The position numbers and the translations under genes are program-made. A model generated the notes under the pieces. It ran no database searches. It was given only the letters and a program-made list of their open reading frames with translations, and was not told where the DNA came from. A DNA stretch of 11,592 nucleotides from Candidatus Pacearchaeota archaeon (GTDB taxonomy: Archaea > Nanobdellota > Nanobdellia > Pacearchaeales > GW2011-AR1), in the NCBI GenBank assembly GCA_023142835.1, contig JAGLIS010000012.1:1-11592 (forward strand), given 5' to 3'. This document shows, one piece after another, positions 1 through 6,450 of this stretch. Numbering within the stretch: the first letter of the stretch is position 1; each line of letters begins with the position of its first letter.

Positions 1-203
1 TGAACAGTATCTGTAGTATCTGCAGTAATTCTATGTTCTTCACATCCTAAAGGAGCAGTTAAAGTACAGATTTCTGGTAAATATTTTCCAGGACTAAAAA
101 CTCCGAAATAAGCAAGAACCCCAATAGCAATAACAGCTGCTAAAATGGCCCAACCATAAGTCATTAAAAACTCTAAAGCTGCTTGTCCTTTTTTATTATT
201 CAT
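1..203 (-). CDS. Archaeal type IV pilin-like protein with class III signal peptide (partial)
   Basis: The first 67 codons are in the window and the 3' end lies beyond the left edge. The N-terminus starts MNNKKGQAALEFLMTYGW and continues into a hydrophobic stretch to about residue 36. This is the class III signal peptide pattern: a short basic leader, a G-Q cleavage site after residue 6, and a Glu at mature position 5. In archaea a prepilin peptidase (FlaK/PibD type) cuts before the hydrophobic helix, which then packs into the core of a surface filament. Two Cys residues (about 42 and 51) follow in the visible mature part and may form a disulfide. The start is supported by a strong Shine-Dalgarno site 3 bases upstream. 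The family call is firm. Whether the protein builds adhesive pili, archaella or another surface fibre cannot be told from this fragment. Confidence 0.85.
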   Translation of the reverse strand, partial: MNNKKGQAALEFLMTYGWAILAAVIAIGVLAYFGVFSPGKYLPEICTLTAPLGCEEHRITADTTDTV

Positions 204-206
204 TTT

Positions 207-213
207 ACCTCCT
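207..213 (-). promoter_or_regulatory. Shine-Dalgarno site of the pilin gene
   Basis: On the minus strand this reads AGGAGGT, followed by AAA and the ATG. It is the only clear ribosome binding site found in the window. It fixes the pilin start codon and implies a 5' leader on this mRNA. Confidence 0.8.
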
Positions 214-255
214 TTTCATTATTAGAAACTTTGTTTAATTAAATAGGGAAAAGTT

Positions 256-268
256 GATATATAAATAT
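256..268 (-). promoter_or_regulatory. TATA box of the pilin gene
   Basis: The minus strand has ATTTATATATC here, centred about 59 bases before the pilin ATG. Initiation about 26 bases downstream would give a leader of roughly 30 bases that carries the Shine-Dalgarno site. The position is inferred from the archaeal TATA-to-start distance. Confidence 0.55.
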
Positions 269-320
269 TCCTATAATCTTGATGGAAGGTTTATTTAGAT
301 AACTAAGGGTTAGAGGTATT

Positions 321-347
321 TAGGAAATCTAAGTAGCCTCCTAGATT
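321..347. other. Small inverted repeats upstream of the sec61-beta promoter
   Basis: AATCTA (326-331) pairs with TAGATT (342-347), and TAGGA (321-325) pairs with TCCTA (339-343). Both lie just upstream of the sec61-beta TATA box, so they could be an operator or only chance AT-rich symmetry. Apart from this and the two promoters, the stretch 204-383 shows nothing else. Confidence 0.25.
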
Positions 348-352
348 GATAA

Positions 353-363
353 AATTTATAAAG
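353..363 (+). promoter_or_regulatory. TATA box of the sec61-beta/NAC operon
   Basis: AATTTATAAAG, with core TTTATAAA at 355-362, is centred 25-26 bases before the ATG at 384. Transcription would therefore begin at or next to the start codon, giving a leaderless mRNA. Confidence 0.65.
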
Positions 364-383
364 CTATTTTATTATCTTTGAGT

Positions 384-539
384 ATGGCAGGCGAAATGAC
401 AGTTCCAGGAATGGGTGGGGGATTGATGCGTTATAATGAAGAGTATGATTCTAGATTTAAATTTGGTCCTGGCGTGGTGATTGGAATGATTATTGTGGTA
501 ATTATTTTTGTTATCGGGCTTAGATTTTTTATTAAGTAA
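384..539 (+). CDS. Preprotein translocase subunit Sec61-beta (SecG-equivalent)
   Basis: This 51-residue protein is small but shows the archaeal Sec61-beta layout. A Gly-rich N-terminus (PGMGGGLMRY, residues 8-17) and a short charged segment (NEEYDSRFKF) are followed by one C-terminal transmembrane helix from about residue 31 to 50. In archaea the tail-anchored beta subunit binds SecY and SecE in the membrane channel that exports or inserts proteins, with the N-terminus in the cytoplasm. The ATG at 384 sits at the usual distance from a TATA box, and no in-frame start lies closer to that box. The stop is followed after one base by the NAC start, so the two genes form a bicistron. The call rests on the motif RY plus the single helix, which is typical of the family. 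Confidence 0.85.
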   Translation: MAGEMTVPGMGGGLMRYNEEYDSRFKFGPGVVIGMIIVVIIFVIGLRFFIK

Positions 540-540
540 A

Positions 541-870
541 ATGTTTCCTGGAATGAATGCTGCGAAGATGCAAGGGATGATGAAAAAGATAGGTATTTCT
601 CAAACACCTCTTAATGTTCGGAGGGTTATTTTTGAGATTGATGATGGGAATTTAATTATTGATGAACCTTCGGTAACTAGGGTTATGATGCAAGGACAAG
701 AGACATATCAGGTCTCGGGGGAAGCTCACGAAGAGGAATCGAGTGGTTTTAGTGAGGAAGATATTGCTATGGTTATTGAGAAGACTGGAAAGGGTGAGGA
801 TGAAGTTCTAGTAGCTTTGGAAGCCAGCGAGGGAGATATCGCCGAGGCAATTATGGAACTAAAAGATTAA
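541..870 (+). CDS. nac: Nascent polypeptide-associated complex protein (archaeal NAC)
   Basis: This 109-residue protein has the archaeal NAC structure. The N-terminus MFPGMNAAKMQGMMKK is characteristic, and the NAC domain runs through about residue 60 (VIFEIDDGNLIIDEP, then QGQETYQVSG). A UBA domain follows at residues 70-109. Archaeal NAC forms a homodimer at the ribosomal exit tunnel and binds emerging chains. I chose the ATG at 541 because the family normally begins MFPGMNP-like. The longer in-frame reading from a TTG at 508 would add 11 residues read out of frame from sec61-beta and is unlikely. No own TATA box or Shine-Dalgarno site is visible. Only one base separates it from the sec61-beta stop, so translation is probably coupled. 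Confidence 0.93.
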   Translation: MFPGMNAAKMQGMMKKIGISQTPLNVRRVIFEIDDGNLIIDEPSVTRVMMQGQETYQVSGEAHEEESSGFSEEDIAMVIEKTGKGEDEVLVALEASEGDIAEAIMELKD

Positions 871-885
871 TTCTCAAGTATAATA

Positions 886-897
886 ATTAATAAAAAG
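886..897 (+). promoter_or_regulatory. TATA box of the first helical unknown gene
   Basis: ATTAATAAAAAG is centred about 27 bases before the ATG at 919. The short T-run after it (901-905) could also help end the NAC transcript. Confidence 0.45.
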
Positions 898-918
898 AGT
901 TTTTTAATTTGTTAAGAG

Positions 919-1362
919 ATGAATGATTTTAATGAACCTTGGATTAATGCAAAATATCATTTAGCCGTGGCTGATAGGATGTACCGAGGCTATGATGAGT
1001 TCGCGGATAAGCGATTTTTAGTTGGAGTAATTAATGAGTTGGCTAGGGCGGTTTCAAATTTGATTAGAGCGTTTTTGATTTATGAAGGTTTTAGAGGGAA
1101 AGATAGTTTGAAGAATATGAAAATTTTTATGGAAACTGTGGCTCCGAAATATCTTGATGGATTGACTCGTGAGAATTTATTTAGGACTCTTGAGATTGAG
1201 CGGGCTCAGAAAGATTCTCCGATTGAGTATGTAAAAGATAGGAAGATTATTTTGTTAATTCGGGGACAATATAGATTTCTAACTGTGATTAGGATTGGGG
1301 AATTTATTGAATCTGTAAAAAAAGGTGTTATGTCATTCCCTGGAAATTTTCGACACATATAA
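919..1362 (+). CDS. Small all-helical protein of unknown function, HEPN-like
   Basis: I do not recognise a named family with certainty. The 147 residues look almost fully alpha-helical, with no signal peptide or membrane segment. Residues about 13-58, from YHLAVADRMYRGYDEF to RAVSNLIRAFLIYEGF, have the spacing of a HEPN-type helical pair: an AxR-rich helix, then a hydrophobic helix ending in a small loop. The R-x4-6-H ribonuclease motif of toxic HEPN proteins is not visible, so an enzyme or toxin role is not supported. The next gene encodes a protein of exactly the same length and similar style 45 bases downstream, which suggests a paired function. A TATA box 27 bases upstream supports the ATG used. 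Confidence 0.75.
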   Translation: MNDFNEPWINAKYHLAVADRMYRGYDEFADKRFLVGVINELARAVSNLIRAFLIYEGFRGKDSLKNMKIFMETVAPKYLDGLTRENLFRTLEIERAQKDSPIEYVKDRKIILLIRGQYRFLTVIRIGEFIESVKKGVMSFPGNFRHI

Positions 1363-1379
1363 AAAGGCGATTCTCTTAG

Positions 1380-1387
1380 TTTTTTTT
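1380..1387 (+). terminator. T-run between the two helical unknown genes
   Basis: Eight consecutive T residues lie between the two genes. Archaeal termination often needs only such a tract. It may be a terminator or simply AT-rich spacer. A TATA-like ATATAAAAAG at 1359-1368 lies just before it, at the 3' end of the first gene. Confidence 0.3.
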
Positions 1388-1407
1388 GCGTTGAAGGTTC
1401 GTAAAGT

Positions 1408-1851
1408 ATGATTGAAGATATTATAAAGGAAAAAACGAGTGCTGACCACCTCTTGTACGTAAGTTTAAAATACACAAAAACTTGTGATGTTATTTTGAAT
1501 TTATTGGCTCGGTGGAAAAGTTTGGTTGAGATTAGTTTTAACGCTCTCCTCGAGGAAGGTGTCGAAGCTGGGAAGGTGCCTCACGCTCCAGAAAGTCCAA
1601 AGCAACGAGTTGAATTTATGAAAAAATATTTTAAGAAATCTGAGGAGATTCAGGCAGTGATTCCGTTATATATCTTTTTTAAGAGGGTGCCTGATTTGAA
1701 TAAGACTCGAAGGGGAGAATTTAGAAAAAATGTTTGTTTGAAGATAATAGAACCAACGAAGGCTACGGAAATTGATATGGAAAAACTCGGAGAATATGCA
1801 GAAATTGTTGAAAGATTTATCAATCAAGTGAAAAAAGTTCTATCAAATTGA
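1408..1851 (+). CDS. Second small all-helical protein of unknown function, HEPN-like
   Basis: This 147-residue protein is also predicted to be all helical, soluble and without Cys-based metal motifs. Residues about 10-50 (TSADHLLYVSLKYTKTCDVI, then RWKSLVEISFNALLEEG) resemble the first helices of HEPN-like or four-helix-bundle proteins. A proline-rich turn (KVPHAPESPK) and a second helical half rich in Lys and Glu follow. Its size and position match the upstream gene, so the two may be old duplicates or subunits of one complex. Direct sequence similarity between them is not obvious by eye. An in-frame stop at 1402-1404 blocks any upstream extension. No Shine-Dalgarno site is seen, and the promoter is unclear. 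Function unknown. Confidence 0.75.
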   Translation: MIEDIIKEKTSADHLLYVSLKYTKTCDVILNLLARWKSLVEISFNALLEEGVEAGKVPHAPESPKQRVEFMKKYFKKSEEIQAVIPLYIFFKRVPDLNKTRRGEFRKNVCLKIIEPTKATEIDMEKLGEYAEIVERFINQVKKVLSN

Positions 1852-1862
1852 GCTAAACAAAA

Positions 1863-1871
1863 TTTATAAAG
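1863..1871 (+). promoter_or_regulatory. TATA-like element far upstream of minD
   Basis: TTTATAAAG is very like the sec61-beta box, but its expected start point (about 1892) lies 67 bases before the minD ATG. It would give minD a leader containing the hairpin at 1916-1934, or drive a short separate RNA. Confidence 0.4.
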
Positions 1872-1915
1872 CGAGTTTTTCTGGTATTTTTACTTTATAT
1901 TAAAATTGTAACTAC

Positions 1916-1937
1916 AAGGGTCACGAGAACCCTTTTT
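1916..1937 (+). terminator. Hairpin plus T-run in front of minD
   Basis: AAGGGT (1916-1921) pairs perfectly with ACCCTT (1929-1934) around the 7-base loop CACGAGA, and the T-run continues to 1937. The shape is that of an intrinsic terminator, but it lies upstream of a gene on the same strand. It overlaps the TATA-like stretch TTTTTAAAAAA at 1933-1943, so it could equally be an operator or an attenuator-like leader element. Confidence 0.4.
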
Positions 1938-1958
1938 AAAAAATCTCGAAATACAAAA

Positions 1959-2711
1959 ATGGCAAGAATAATTGTTATAAATTCAGGGAAGGGTGGTGTT
2001 GGTAAGACCACTACTGCAATCAATCTTGGAGTTTCTTTAAACAAATTTGGAAAGGATGTTATCATCGTTGATACAAATCTAAATACTCCGAATATTGGTT
2101 TGCAACTTGGGGCTCCGATTGTTCCAGTAACGTTGAATCATGTTTTGAAAGGAACTGCCAACATTGACGAAGCTATTTATGAACACTCCTCGGGAACTAA
2201 GATTGTTCCGTCTTCACTTTCTATTGAGGAACTTACAAAGTTTAATACAAAGAAGATTCCAGGGATTGCAAAAGAGTTGGGAAATATGTGTGAGTACGTT
2301 ATTATTGATTCAGCAGCAGGATTTGGTGAGGAGGTTATTGCTTCAATCGACGCTGCTGATGAAATTATTATTGTAACTAATCCTGAGATGCCTTCAGTTA
2401 CTGATGCGTTAAAGGCTGTTAAGGTTGCTAGGAAGATGGGTAAGGAGATTAATGGGGTTATCGTTACTCAGCATAGGAATGCAAGTTATGAAATGTCTTT
2501 ATCCTCGATAAAGTCAATGTTAGAGTCTCAAATTATTGGTGTTGTTCCAGAAGATTTTGCAGTGAAGGAAGCTTTAAATTTAAGAGATGCTGTTGTCCAT
2601 ACTCATCCTAAAAGTAAGGTTGCTAAGAAGTATTGTGAAATTGCTCGGAAAATTACTGGTGAGAATATTGAGAAAGAACAAGGATTTTTTAGTAAGTTGT
2701 TTAGATTGTAA
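1959..2711 (+). CDS. minD: MinD/ParA-family ATPase
   Basis: This 250-residue P-loop ATPase of the SIMIBI class begins MARIIVINSGKGGVGKTTT. It has the deviant Walker A motif with the signature Lys11 and the P-loop Lys16. Switch I reads VDTNLNTPNIGLQLG: Asp38 is kept, but the position of the second Asp of E. coli MinD (Asp40) is Asn. The Walker B region is YVIIDSAAG (about residues 113-121). The C-terminus GFFSKLFRL can form a short amphipathic helix like the MinD membrane anchor, so ATP-dependent membrane binding is plausible. Such proteins place other complexes in the cell; archaeal paralogues act in chemotaxis arrays, archaellum placement or unknown roles. No MinE or MinC is nearby. Its stop is 6 bases from the convergent MetRS stop. 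Confidence 0.85.
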   Translation: MARIIVINSGKGGVGKTTTAINLGVSLNKFGKDVIIVDTNLNTPNIGLQLGAPIVPVTLNHVLKGTANIDEAIYEHSSGTKIVPSSLSIEELTKFNTKKIPGIAKELGNMCEYVIIDSAAGFGEEVIASIDAADEIIIVTNPEMPSVTDALKAVKVARKMGKEINGVIVTQHRNASYEMSLSSIKSMLESQIIGVVPEDFAVKEALNLRDAVVHTHPKSKVAKKYCEIARKITGENIEKEQGFFSKLFRL

Positions 2712-2717
2712 ATGAGT

Positions 2718-4163
2718 TTATATTTTTTTAAATAATATTGGTGCTTTTTTGATGTCATCAGTTTTGAATACTTCTGAAATTTTTTCTGCGGATTCTGGAA
2801 TAAAGGGGTAAAGTAATTTTGCTACTTCCCTGATTGATTCTACTAATTGATATAGAACTTTTCTGTCATGTGTTTCCCAAGGTTTCTTGGATTGGACGAA
2901 TTCATTGCAAATACCGATGAATGCGAAAATTTCGTTTAATGCTTTGTCAAGTTCATAATTATTAATTAATTTCTCTATTTTGTTTAGTTTTAATTGTTTT
3001 AGAAGTGAATTTGATGTATCCTCGCAAATAGTTGATTTTTTTTGTCCATGGTAGGCACTTTTTTCAATCCCATATTTTTCTGCGAGTGCTGAAGTTCGGG
3101 AAACTAAATTTCCTAATTTGTTTGCAAGTTCGTCGTTATGTCGATTTATTAGTGCTGTTTCGTTGAAATCACCGTCGTCACCTGTTGCGAATGGGAATTG
3201 TCTTAAGCAAAAATATCTTACAGAATCAGCCCCGTATTTTTCTACTAGTGTTATAGGTGATATTGCGTTCCTTAGTGATTTTGAAATTTTTTCTCCATTG
3301 AATGATAAAAATCCGTGATTAAAGATAGTTTTTGGTAATTCAATTCCTGCAGATTTTAGCATTGCTGGCCAGTATACTGTATGGAACCAAGCGTTGTCTT
3401 TTCCCAATAAGTGGACTGTCGGCTTGCCCCAGAAATCTTCTCGACCTTTTTCTCTTGTTGCAGTGTAATAATTGATTAGTGCGTCGAACCAAACATAGGT
3501 TACGTGTTTTTTGTCAAGGGGAAATGGTATACCCCAATCGAATGAAGTTCGTGTTATGCTTAAATCTTTTAGCCCTTCTTTTACTCGGTTCACTATTTCA
3601 TTTTTTCTTGATTTTGGTAAAATAAATTCTGGATGTTTTTTGTAGTAATCAAGAAGAAATTTTTGATATTTAGATAATCTGAAAAAATATGTTTCTTCTT
3701 CGATTTTTTCAAGAGGTCGTTTATGATGAGGGCAAATTAAATCGGGACAATCTTTTTCGGTGTAGTATGCTTCGCAACCTGTGCAATAGAATCCGCTATA
3801 TTTTCCTAGATATATGTCGTCGTTTGCTTCGCATTTTTTTATAAACTCTGTTACAATTTTTTTATGGTCTTTGTCCGTTGTCCGAATGAATCTATCGTAA
3901 TTAATGTTTAGAGATTTCCACGCTTCCTTGAATTTTTCGGATACTTCATCGACAAATTCTTGAGGGGCTTTTCCAGTTTCTTTTGTGGCATCTTCAACTT
4001 TCTTTCCGTGCTCGTCGGTTCCTGTGACAAATAAAACATCTTTACCATTTAACTTATTCCATCTAGCTAAAACATCCGCTACGATTTTTTGGTATGCGTG
4101 ACCGATATGTGGCTCAGCATTCACATAGTCTATCGCTGTTGTTACGTAAAATTTTTGTTTCAT
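2718..4163 (-). CDS. metG: Methionyl-tRNA synthetase, bacterial-type short form
   Basis: This 481-residue class I synthetase charges tRNA-Met with methionine. The HIGH motif is at residues 19-22 (EPHIGHAY), and the KMSKS motif is KISKS at 292-296. Between them are VTGTDEHG (46-53) and WFDALINYYTA. A single zinc knuckle is formed by Cys127, Cys130, Cys144 and His147. The N-terminus (KFYVTTAIDYVNAEPHIGHAY) and the one-knuckle C-C-C-H insertion resemble the bacterial Thermus-type enzyme more than the usual archaeal MetRS with two Cys knuckles. The helical anticodon-binding domain follows, and the C-terminal OB-fold dimerisation domain is absent. The ATG is 25 bases from a TATA box. The gene is complete. 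Transfer from bacteria is an inference that needs a tree. Confidence 0.96.
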   Translation of the reverse strand: MKQKFYVTTAIDYVNAEPHIGHAYQKIVADVLARWNKLNGKDVLFVTGTDEHGKKVEDATKETGKAPQEFVDEVSEKFKEAWKSLNINYDRFIRTTDKDHKKIVTEFIKKCEANDDIYLGKYSGFYCTGCEAYYTEKDCPDLICPHHKRPLEKIEEETYFFRLSKYQKFLLDYYKKHPEFILPKSRKNEIVNRVKEGLKDLSITRTSFDWGIPFPLDKKHVTYVWFDALINYYTATREKGREDFWGKPTVHLLGKDNAWFHTVYWPAMLKSAGIELPKTIFNHGFLSFNGEKISKSLRNAISPITLVEKYGADSVRYFCLRQFPFATGDDGDFNETALINRHNDELANKLGNLVSRTSALAEKYGIEKSAYHGQKKSTICEDTSNSLLKQLKLNKIEKLINNYELDKALNEIFAFIGICNEFVQSKKPWETHDRKVLYQLVESIREVAKLLYPFIPESAEKISEVFKTDDIKKAPILFKKI

Positions 4164-4182
4164 GTTTTAATGAGATTAAGTT

Positions 4183-4192
4183 GGTATAAAAG
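4183..4192 (-). promoter_or_regulatory. TATA box of metG
   Basis: The minus strand reads CTTTTATACC, centred about 25 bases before the metG ATG. This fits a leaderless transcript. Confidence 0.6.
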
Positions 4193-4248
4193 TTTAACGA
4201 AATGGAGATAAAAATTTACTTAAGTAATGAGAATTAATTAAAAGAAGA

Positions 4249-4259
4249 ATTTTTATAGG
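4249..4259 (+). promoter_or_regulatory. TATA box of the MFS transporter gene
   Basis: ATTTTTATAGG is centred about 25 bases before the ATG at 4279. The 115-base gap between the two divergent ATGs holds separate promoters for metG and this gene. Confidence 0.6.
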
Positions 4260-4278
4260 ATGTTTACAGTATTTTTGA

Positions 4279-5709
4279 ATGAAGAGGAAAGGGAGTGTTG
4301 TTAGAGTTGATCATCCGATTGTTCAGAAGAAGATTAATAAAAGTTTGAATTTGAGTATTCAAGATGGTTCGCTTAGTTCTATGTCGGCAGGATTTGGAGT
4401 ATCTTATCTTTCCCCATTTGCTTTAGCATTGAATGCTACTTCGAGTCAGATTGGAATTTTGCATGCGATTATAAGTCTACTCCCGAGTATTGTTCAACTT
4501 AATGCTTCTGAACTAATTAAAAAATTTTCCCGAAAGAAAATTGTTCTTCGAAGTTCTATAACTAAAATTTTTCTCTGGATTCTGATTATACTGACAGGGA
4601 TTTTATTTTATATAGGTGTGCCTTATATGGTTTGGGTTTTGATTGTACTCGTTGGTCTATTTTATATCTTTACCGAGGTCAGTCATCCTGCATGGTTTTC
4701 TTGGATGGGTTCGTTAATTCCCGAAGAAGGAAGGGGAAAATATTTAGCTAAGAGAAATAGGATTGCAGGTTTTTTCGGTTTAGTTGCTATGATTAGTGGT
4801 GCAATTATTTTGGATAGTGTAAAAGGTGTTGGTGTTTCTAGAGGGGATGTTTTAGGTTATACTCTTTTAGGATTTGGAATTTTATTTGTCTTGGCTGCTT
4901 TTACACGGCTTGGCTCTTATGTCCTTTTGACAAAGCAGTATGAGCCGAGATTAAAGATTCGGAAAAAGGATGGTTTTTCTTTTTGGCAATTTTTGAAGAT
5001 GGCTCCTTCTACTCCTTTTGGAAGATTCGCATTATTCAAGGGAGTGTTTAGTATTGTGATAGGAATTGCAGGTCCGTTTTGGGCAGTCTATATGTTGAGA
5101 GATTTGGGATTTTCGTATATGTGGTTTATGGGAATAACTGTTTCAGGAATTGTTTTCCAACTTTTGTTTTTGCCGTTGCTGGGTAAGGCTTCGGATAGAT
5201 TTGGAAATGTTAAAATTATGAGACTTTGTTCTGGATTAATTTTCTTAGCTCCTATTCTTTGGGTTGCATCTACTTTGATAAATTCTGATTTGGGGGTTAA
5301 AATTTATTTGTTGTTCGTGCCTGCTATGACTAGTGGTTTTGCTTTTGCAGGATATAACCTTGCTACTAATAATTATATTTATGATGCGGTTAGTGTTCAG
5401 AAAAGAGGGTTCGGAGTTTCGTATATGAATTTGCTCATCGGTGTTGGGACTTTTATCGGAGCGAGTATTGGTTCTCTGATTGCATTAGTTGGCGTTTCAT
5501 TTATGAACACAATGTTGTTTATATTTTTGATATCTGGAATTGGTCGGTTTTTTGTTGTAGCCTTCGGTATAAAATATCTAAAAGAAGTTAGGCATGTTAA
5601 GAAATTTTCTTCGCATTATCTTATTAAGGAATTTAGACCGATGCAAGGTATTGTTCGGGAGGTCCATTCTTTGGAACATCTTGTGAAGAAGGTAGAACAT
5701 TATATTTAA
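4279..5709 (+). CDS. Major facilitator superfamily (MFS) transporter
   Basis: This 476-residue membrane protein has about 12 hydrophobic segments in two halves. Rough positions are 35-52, 57-75, 97-114, 116-133, 162-180, 192-210, 253-273, 281-301, 316-333, 342-362, 380-404 and 409-431. The loop after segment 8 contains GKASDRFGN (302-310), a form of the MFS motif A (G-x3-D-R-x-G). The equivalent first-half loop, SELIKKFSRKK, is degenerate. A long loop between segments 4 and 5 carries WFSWMGSLIPEEGRGKY, common in a DPANN and bacterial MFS group of unknown substrate. The N-terminus has about 30 hydrophilic residues, and the C-terminus has a basic cytosolic tail of about 45 residues rich in His and Lys. 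The substrate cannot be told. The TATA box at 4249 supports the start. Confidence 0.85.
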   Translation: MKRKGSVVRVDHPIVQKKINKSLNLSIQDGSLSSMSAGFGVSYLSPFALALNATSSQIGILHAIISLLPSIVQLNASELIKKFSRKKIVLRSSITKIFLWILIILTGILFYIGVPYMVWVLIVLVGLFYIFTEVSHPAWFSWMGSLIPEEGRGKYLAKRNRIAGFFGLVAMISGAIILDSVKGVGVSRGDVLGYTLLGFGILFVLAAFTRLGSYVLLTKQYEPRLKIRKKDGFSFWQFLKMAPSTPFGRFALFKGVFSIVIGIAGPFWAVYMLRDLGFSYMWFMGITVSGIVFQLLFLPLLGKASDRFGNVKIMRLCSGLIFLAPILWVASTLINSDLGVKIYLLFVPAMTSGFAFAGYNLATNNYIYDAVSVQKRGFGVSYMNLLIGVGTFIGASIGSLIALVGVSFMNTMLFIFLISGIGRFFVVAFGIKYLKEVRHVKKFSSHYLIKEFRPMQGIVREVHSLEHLVKKVEHYI

Positions 5710-5712
5710 ATA
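5699..5712 (+). promoter_or_regulatory. TATA box of the zinc-ribbon/Hsp20-like gene
   Basis: The core TATTTAAA (5703-5710) overlaps the end of the MFS gene and is centred about 27 bases before the ATG at 5734. A second T/A tract (5724-5732) is too close to that ATG to drive it. The gene could also be read through from the transporter. Confidence 0.5.
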
Positions 5713-5733
5713 AGGGGTATTATTTTTATAAAG

Positions 5734-6339
5734 ATGTTTGAGAAAAAATGTACTGCGTGTGCGAAGAGTATTAAGAGAGATTTTAATTATTGTCCTTACT
5801 GTGGAGTTTCGTTTAAGGTCGGTGCGGAAAAAGAAAATTTTGGAATGTTGGGTCGAAGAGATTCTTCTGGAGGGATACAGCCGGAATTTAAGTTGCCTTT
5901 GGGGATGGGAAATATTGTTAATTCCTTGGTCAAGCAATTGGAACGGGAAATGAATGGGAATATATCGTCGGATGGATCAAAAGGATTTAAGATTAAGATA
6001 GCTATGGGTCAACCTCCGATGAGACAGGTTATGCAGGAAGAGCGGAAAAATATTGAAGAGGTTCCTGAAATTTCTGAAAAAGAAGTTGAAAGACGGGCGA
6101 AATTACCGACGGTTGAAGTTGAATCAAGGGTTAGGCGACTTGCTGATAGAATTATTTATGAATTTGAGGCGCCAGGGGTTCAGACGAAGAAAGATATTGT
6201 TGTGGCAAAATTAGCTTCAGGGTTAGAGATAAAGGGGTATTCTAAGGATAAATGTTATATTAAGTTTATTCCATTGACTGTTGAGATTATTGAATATTAT
6301 GTTGAGAATGGGAAGATTTTTGTTGAGTTGAAGGCATAG
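5734..6339 (+). CDS. Zinc-ribbon protein with C-terminal Hsp20/alpha-crystallin-like domain
   Basis: The protein has 201 residues. The N-terminus is a zinc ribbon with Cys6, Cys9, Cys20 and Cys23 (CTAC ... CPYC). A Gly-rich, weakly ordered middle with short helices (residues 30-125) follows. The last 75 residues (VRRLADRIIYEFEAPGV, then KDIVVAKLASGLEIKGYS, then VENGKIFVELK) have the beta-sandwich pattern of Hsp20-like or ArsA-HSP20-like domains: alternating strands, a central G-x-E-I-K strand and a closing G-K-I-F-V-E-L strand. Small heat-shock domains hold unfolded proteins, but the zinc ribbon suggests a more specific partner, perhaps nucleic acid or ribosomes. It follows the MFS gene by 24 bases. 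The domain call is made by pattern and is moderately sure; the role is not known. Confidence 0.75.
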   Translation: MFEKKCTACAKSIKRDFNYCPYCGVSFKVGAEKENFGMLGRRDSSGGIQPEFKLPLGMGNIVNSLVKQLEREMNGNISSDGSKGFKIKIAMGQPPMRQVMQEERKNIEEVPEISEKEVERRAKLPTVEVESRVRRLADRIIYEFEAPGVQTKKDIVVAKLASGLEIKGYSKDKCYIKFIPLTVEIIEYYVENGKIFVELKA

Positions 6340-6344
6340 GTTAG

Positions 6345-6353
6345 TTTTATAAA
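6345..6353 (+). promoter_or_regulatory. TATA box of the tRNA-Ile gene
   Basis: TTTTATAAA is centred 28 bases before the first tRNA base, so transcription would start almost on the mature 5' end. Confidence 0.6.
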
Positions 6354-6376
6354 TTGAAATTTCTGTTAATTATTGC

Positions 6377-6450
6377 GAGCCCGTAGCGCAGCCAGGTAGC
6401 GCACCGCTCTGATAAGGCGGGGGTCCTGAGTTCAAATCTCAGCGGGCTCA
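6377..6450 (+). tRNA. tRNA-Ile (anticodon GAT)
   Basis: A full 74-base cloverleaf can be drawn. The acceptor stem is GAGCCCG (6377-6383) with CGGGCTC (6443-6449). The D-stem is GCGC (6386-6389 and 6399-6402) around loop AGCCAGGTA. The anticodon stem is CCGCT with GGCGG around CTGATAA, with anticodon GAT at 6411-6413. The variable loop is GGGTC. The T-stem is CTGAG with CTCAG around TTCAAAT. The discriminator is A6450. CCA is not encoded and no intron is present. The GAU anticodon reads the Ile codons AUU and AUC. The 3' half is involved in the repeat structure that follows: the strand CGGGCTCA is echoed as CTGGCTCA 80 bases later, and the T-arm has an inverted copy just downstream. Confidence 0.96.

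Noticed and set aside
508..540. Longer NAC start from a TTG at 508
   Set aside because: It adds 11 residues read out of frame from sec61-beta; the family begins at the MFPGM motif at 541.
1206..1475. Minus-strand open frame across the two helical unknown genes
   Set aside because: Shadow of two plus-strand genes; no family resemblance and no promoter at the right distance.
5578..5937. Minus-strand open frame across the MFS and zinc-ribbon genes
   Set aside because: Antisense to two supported genes, with unnatural composition and no known motif.
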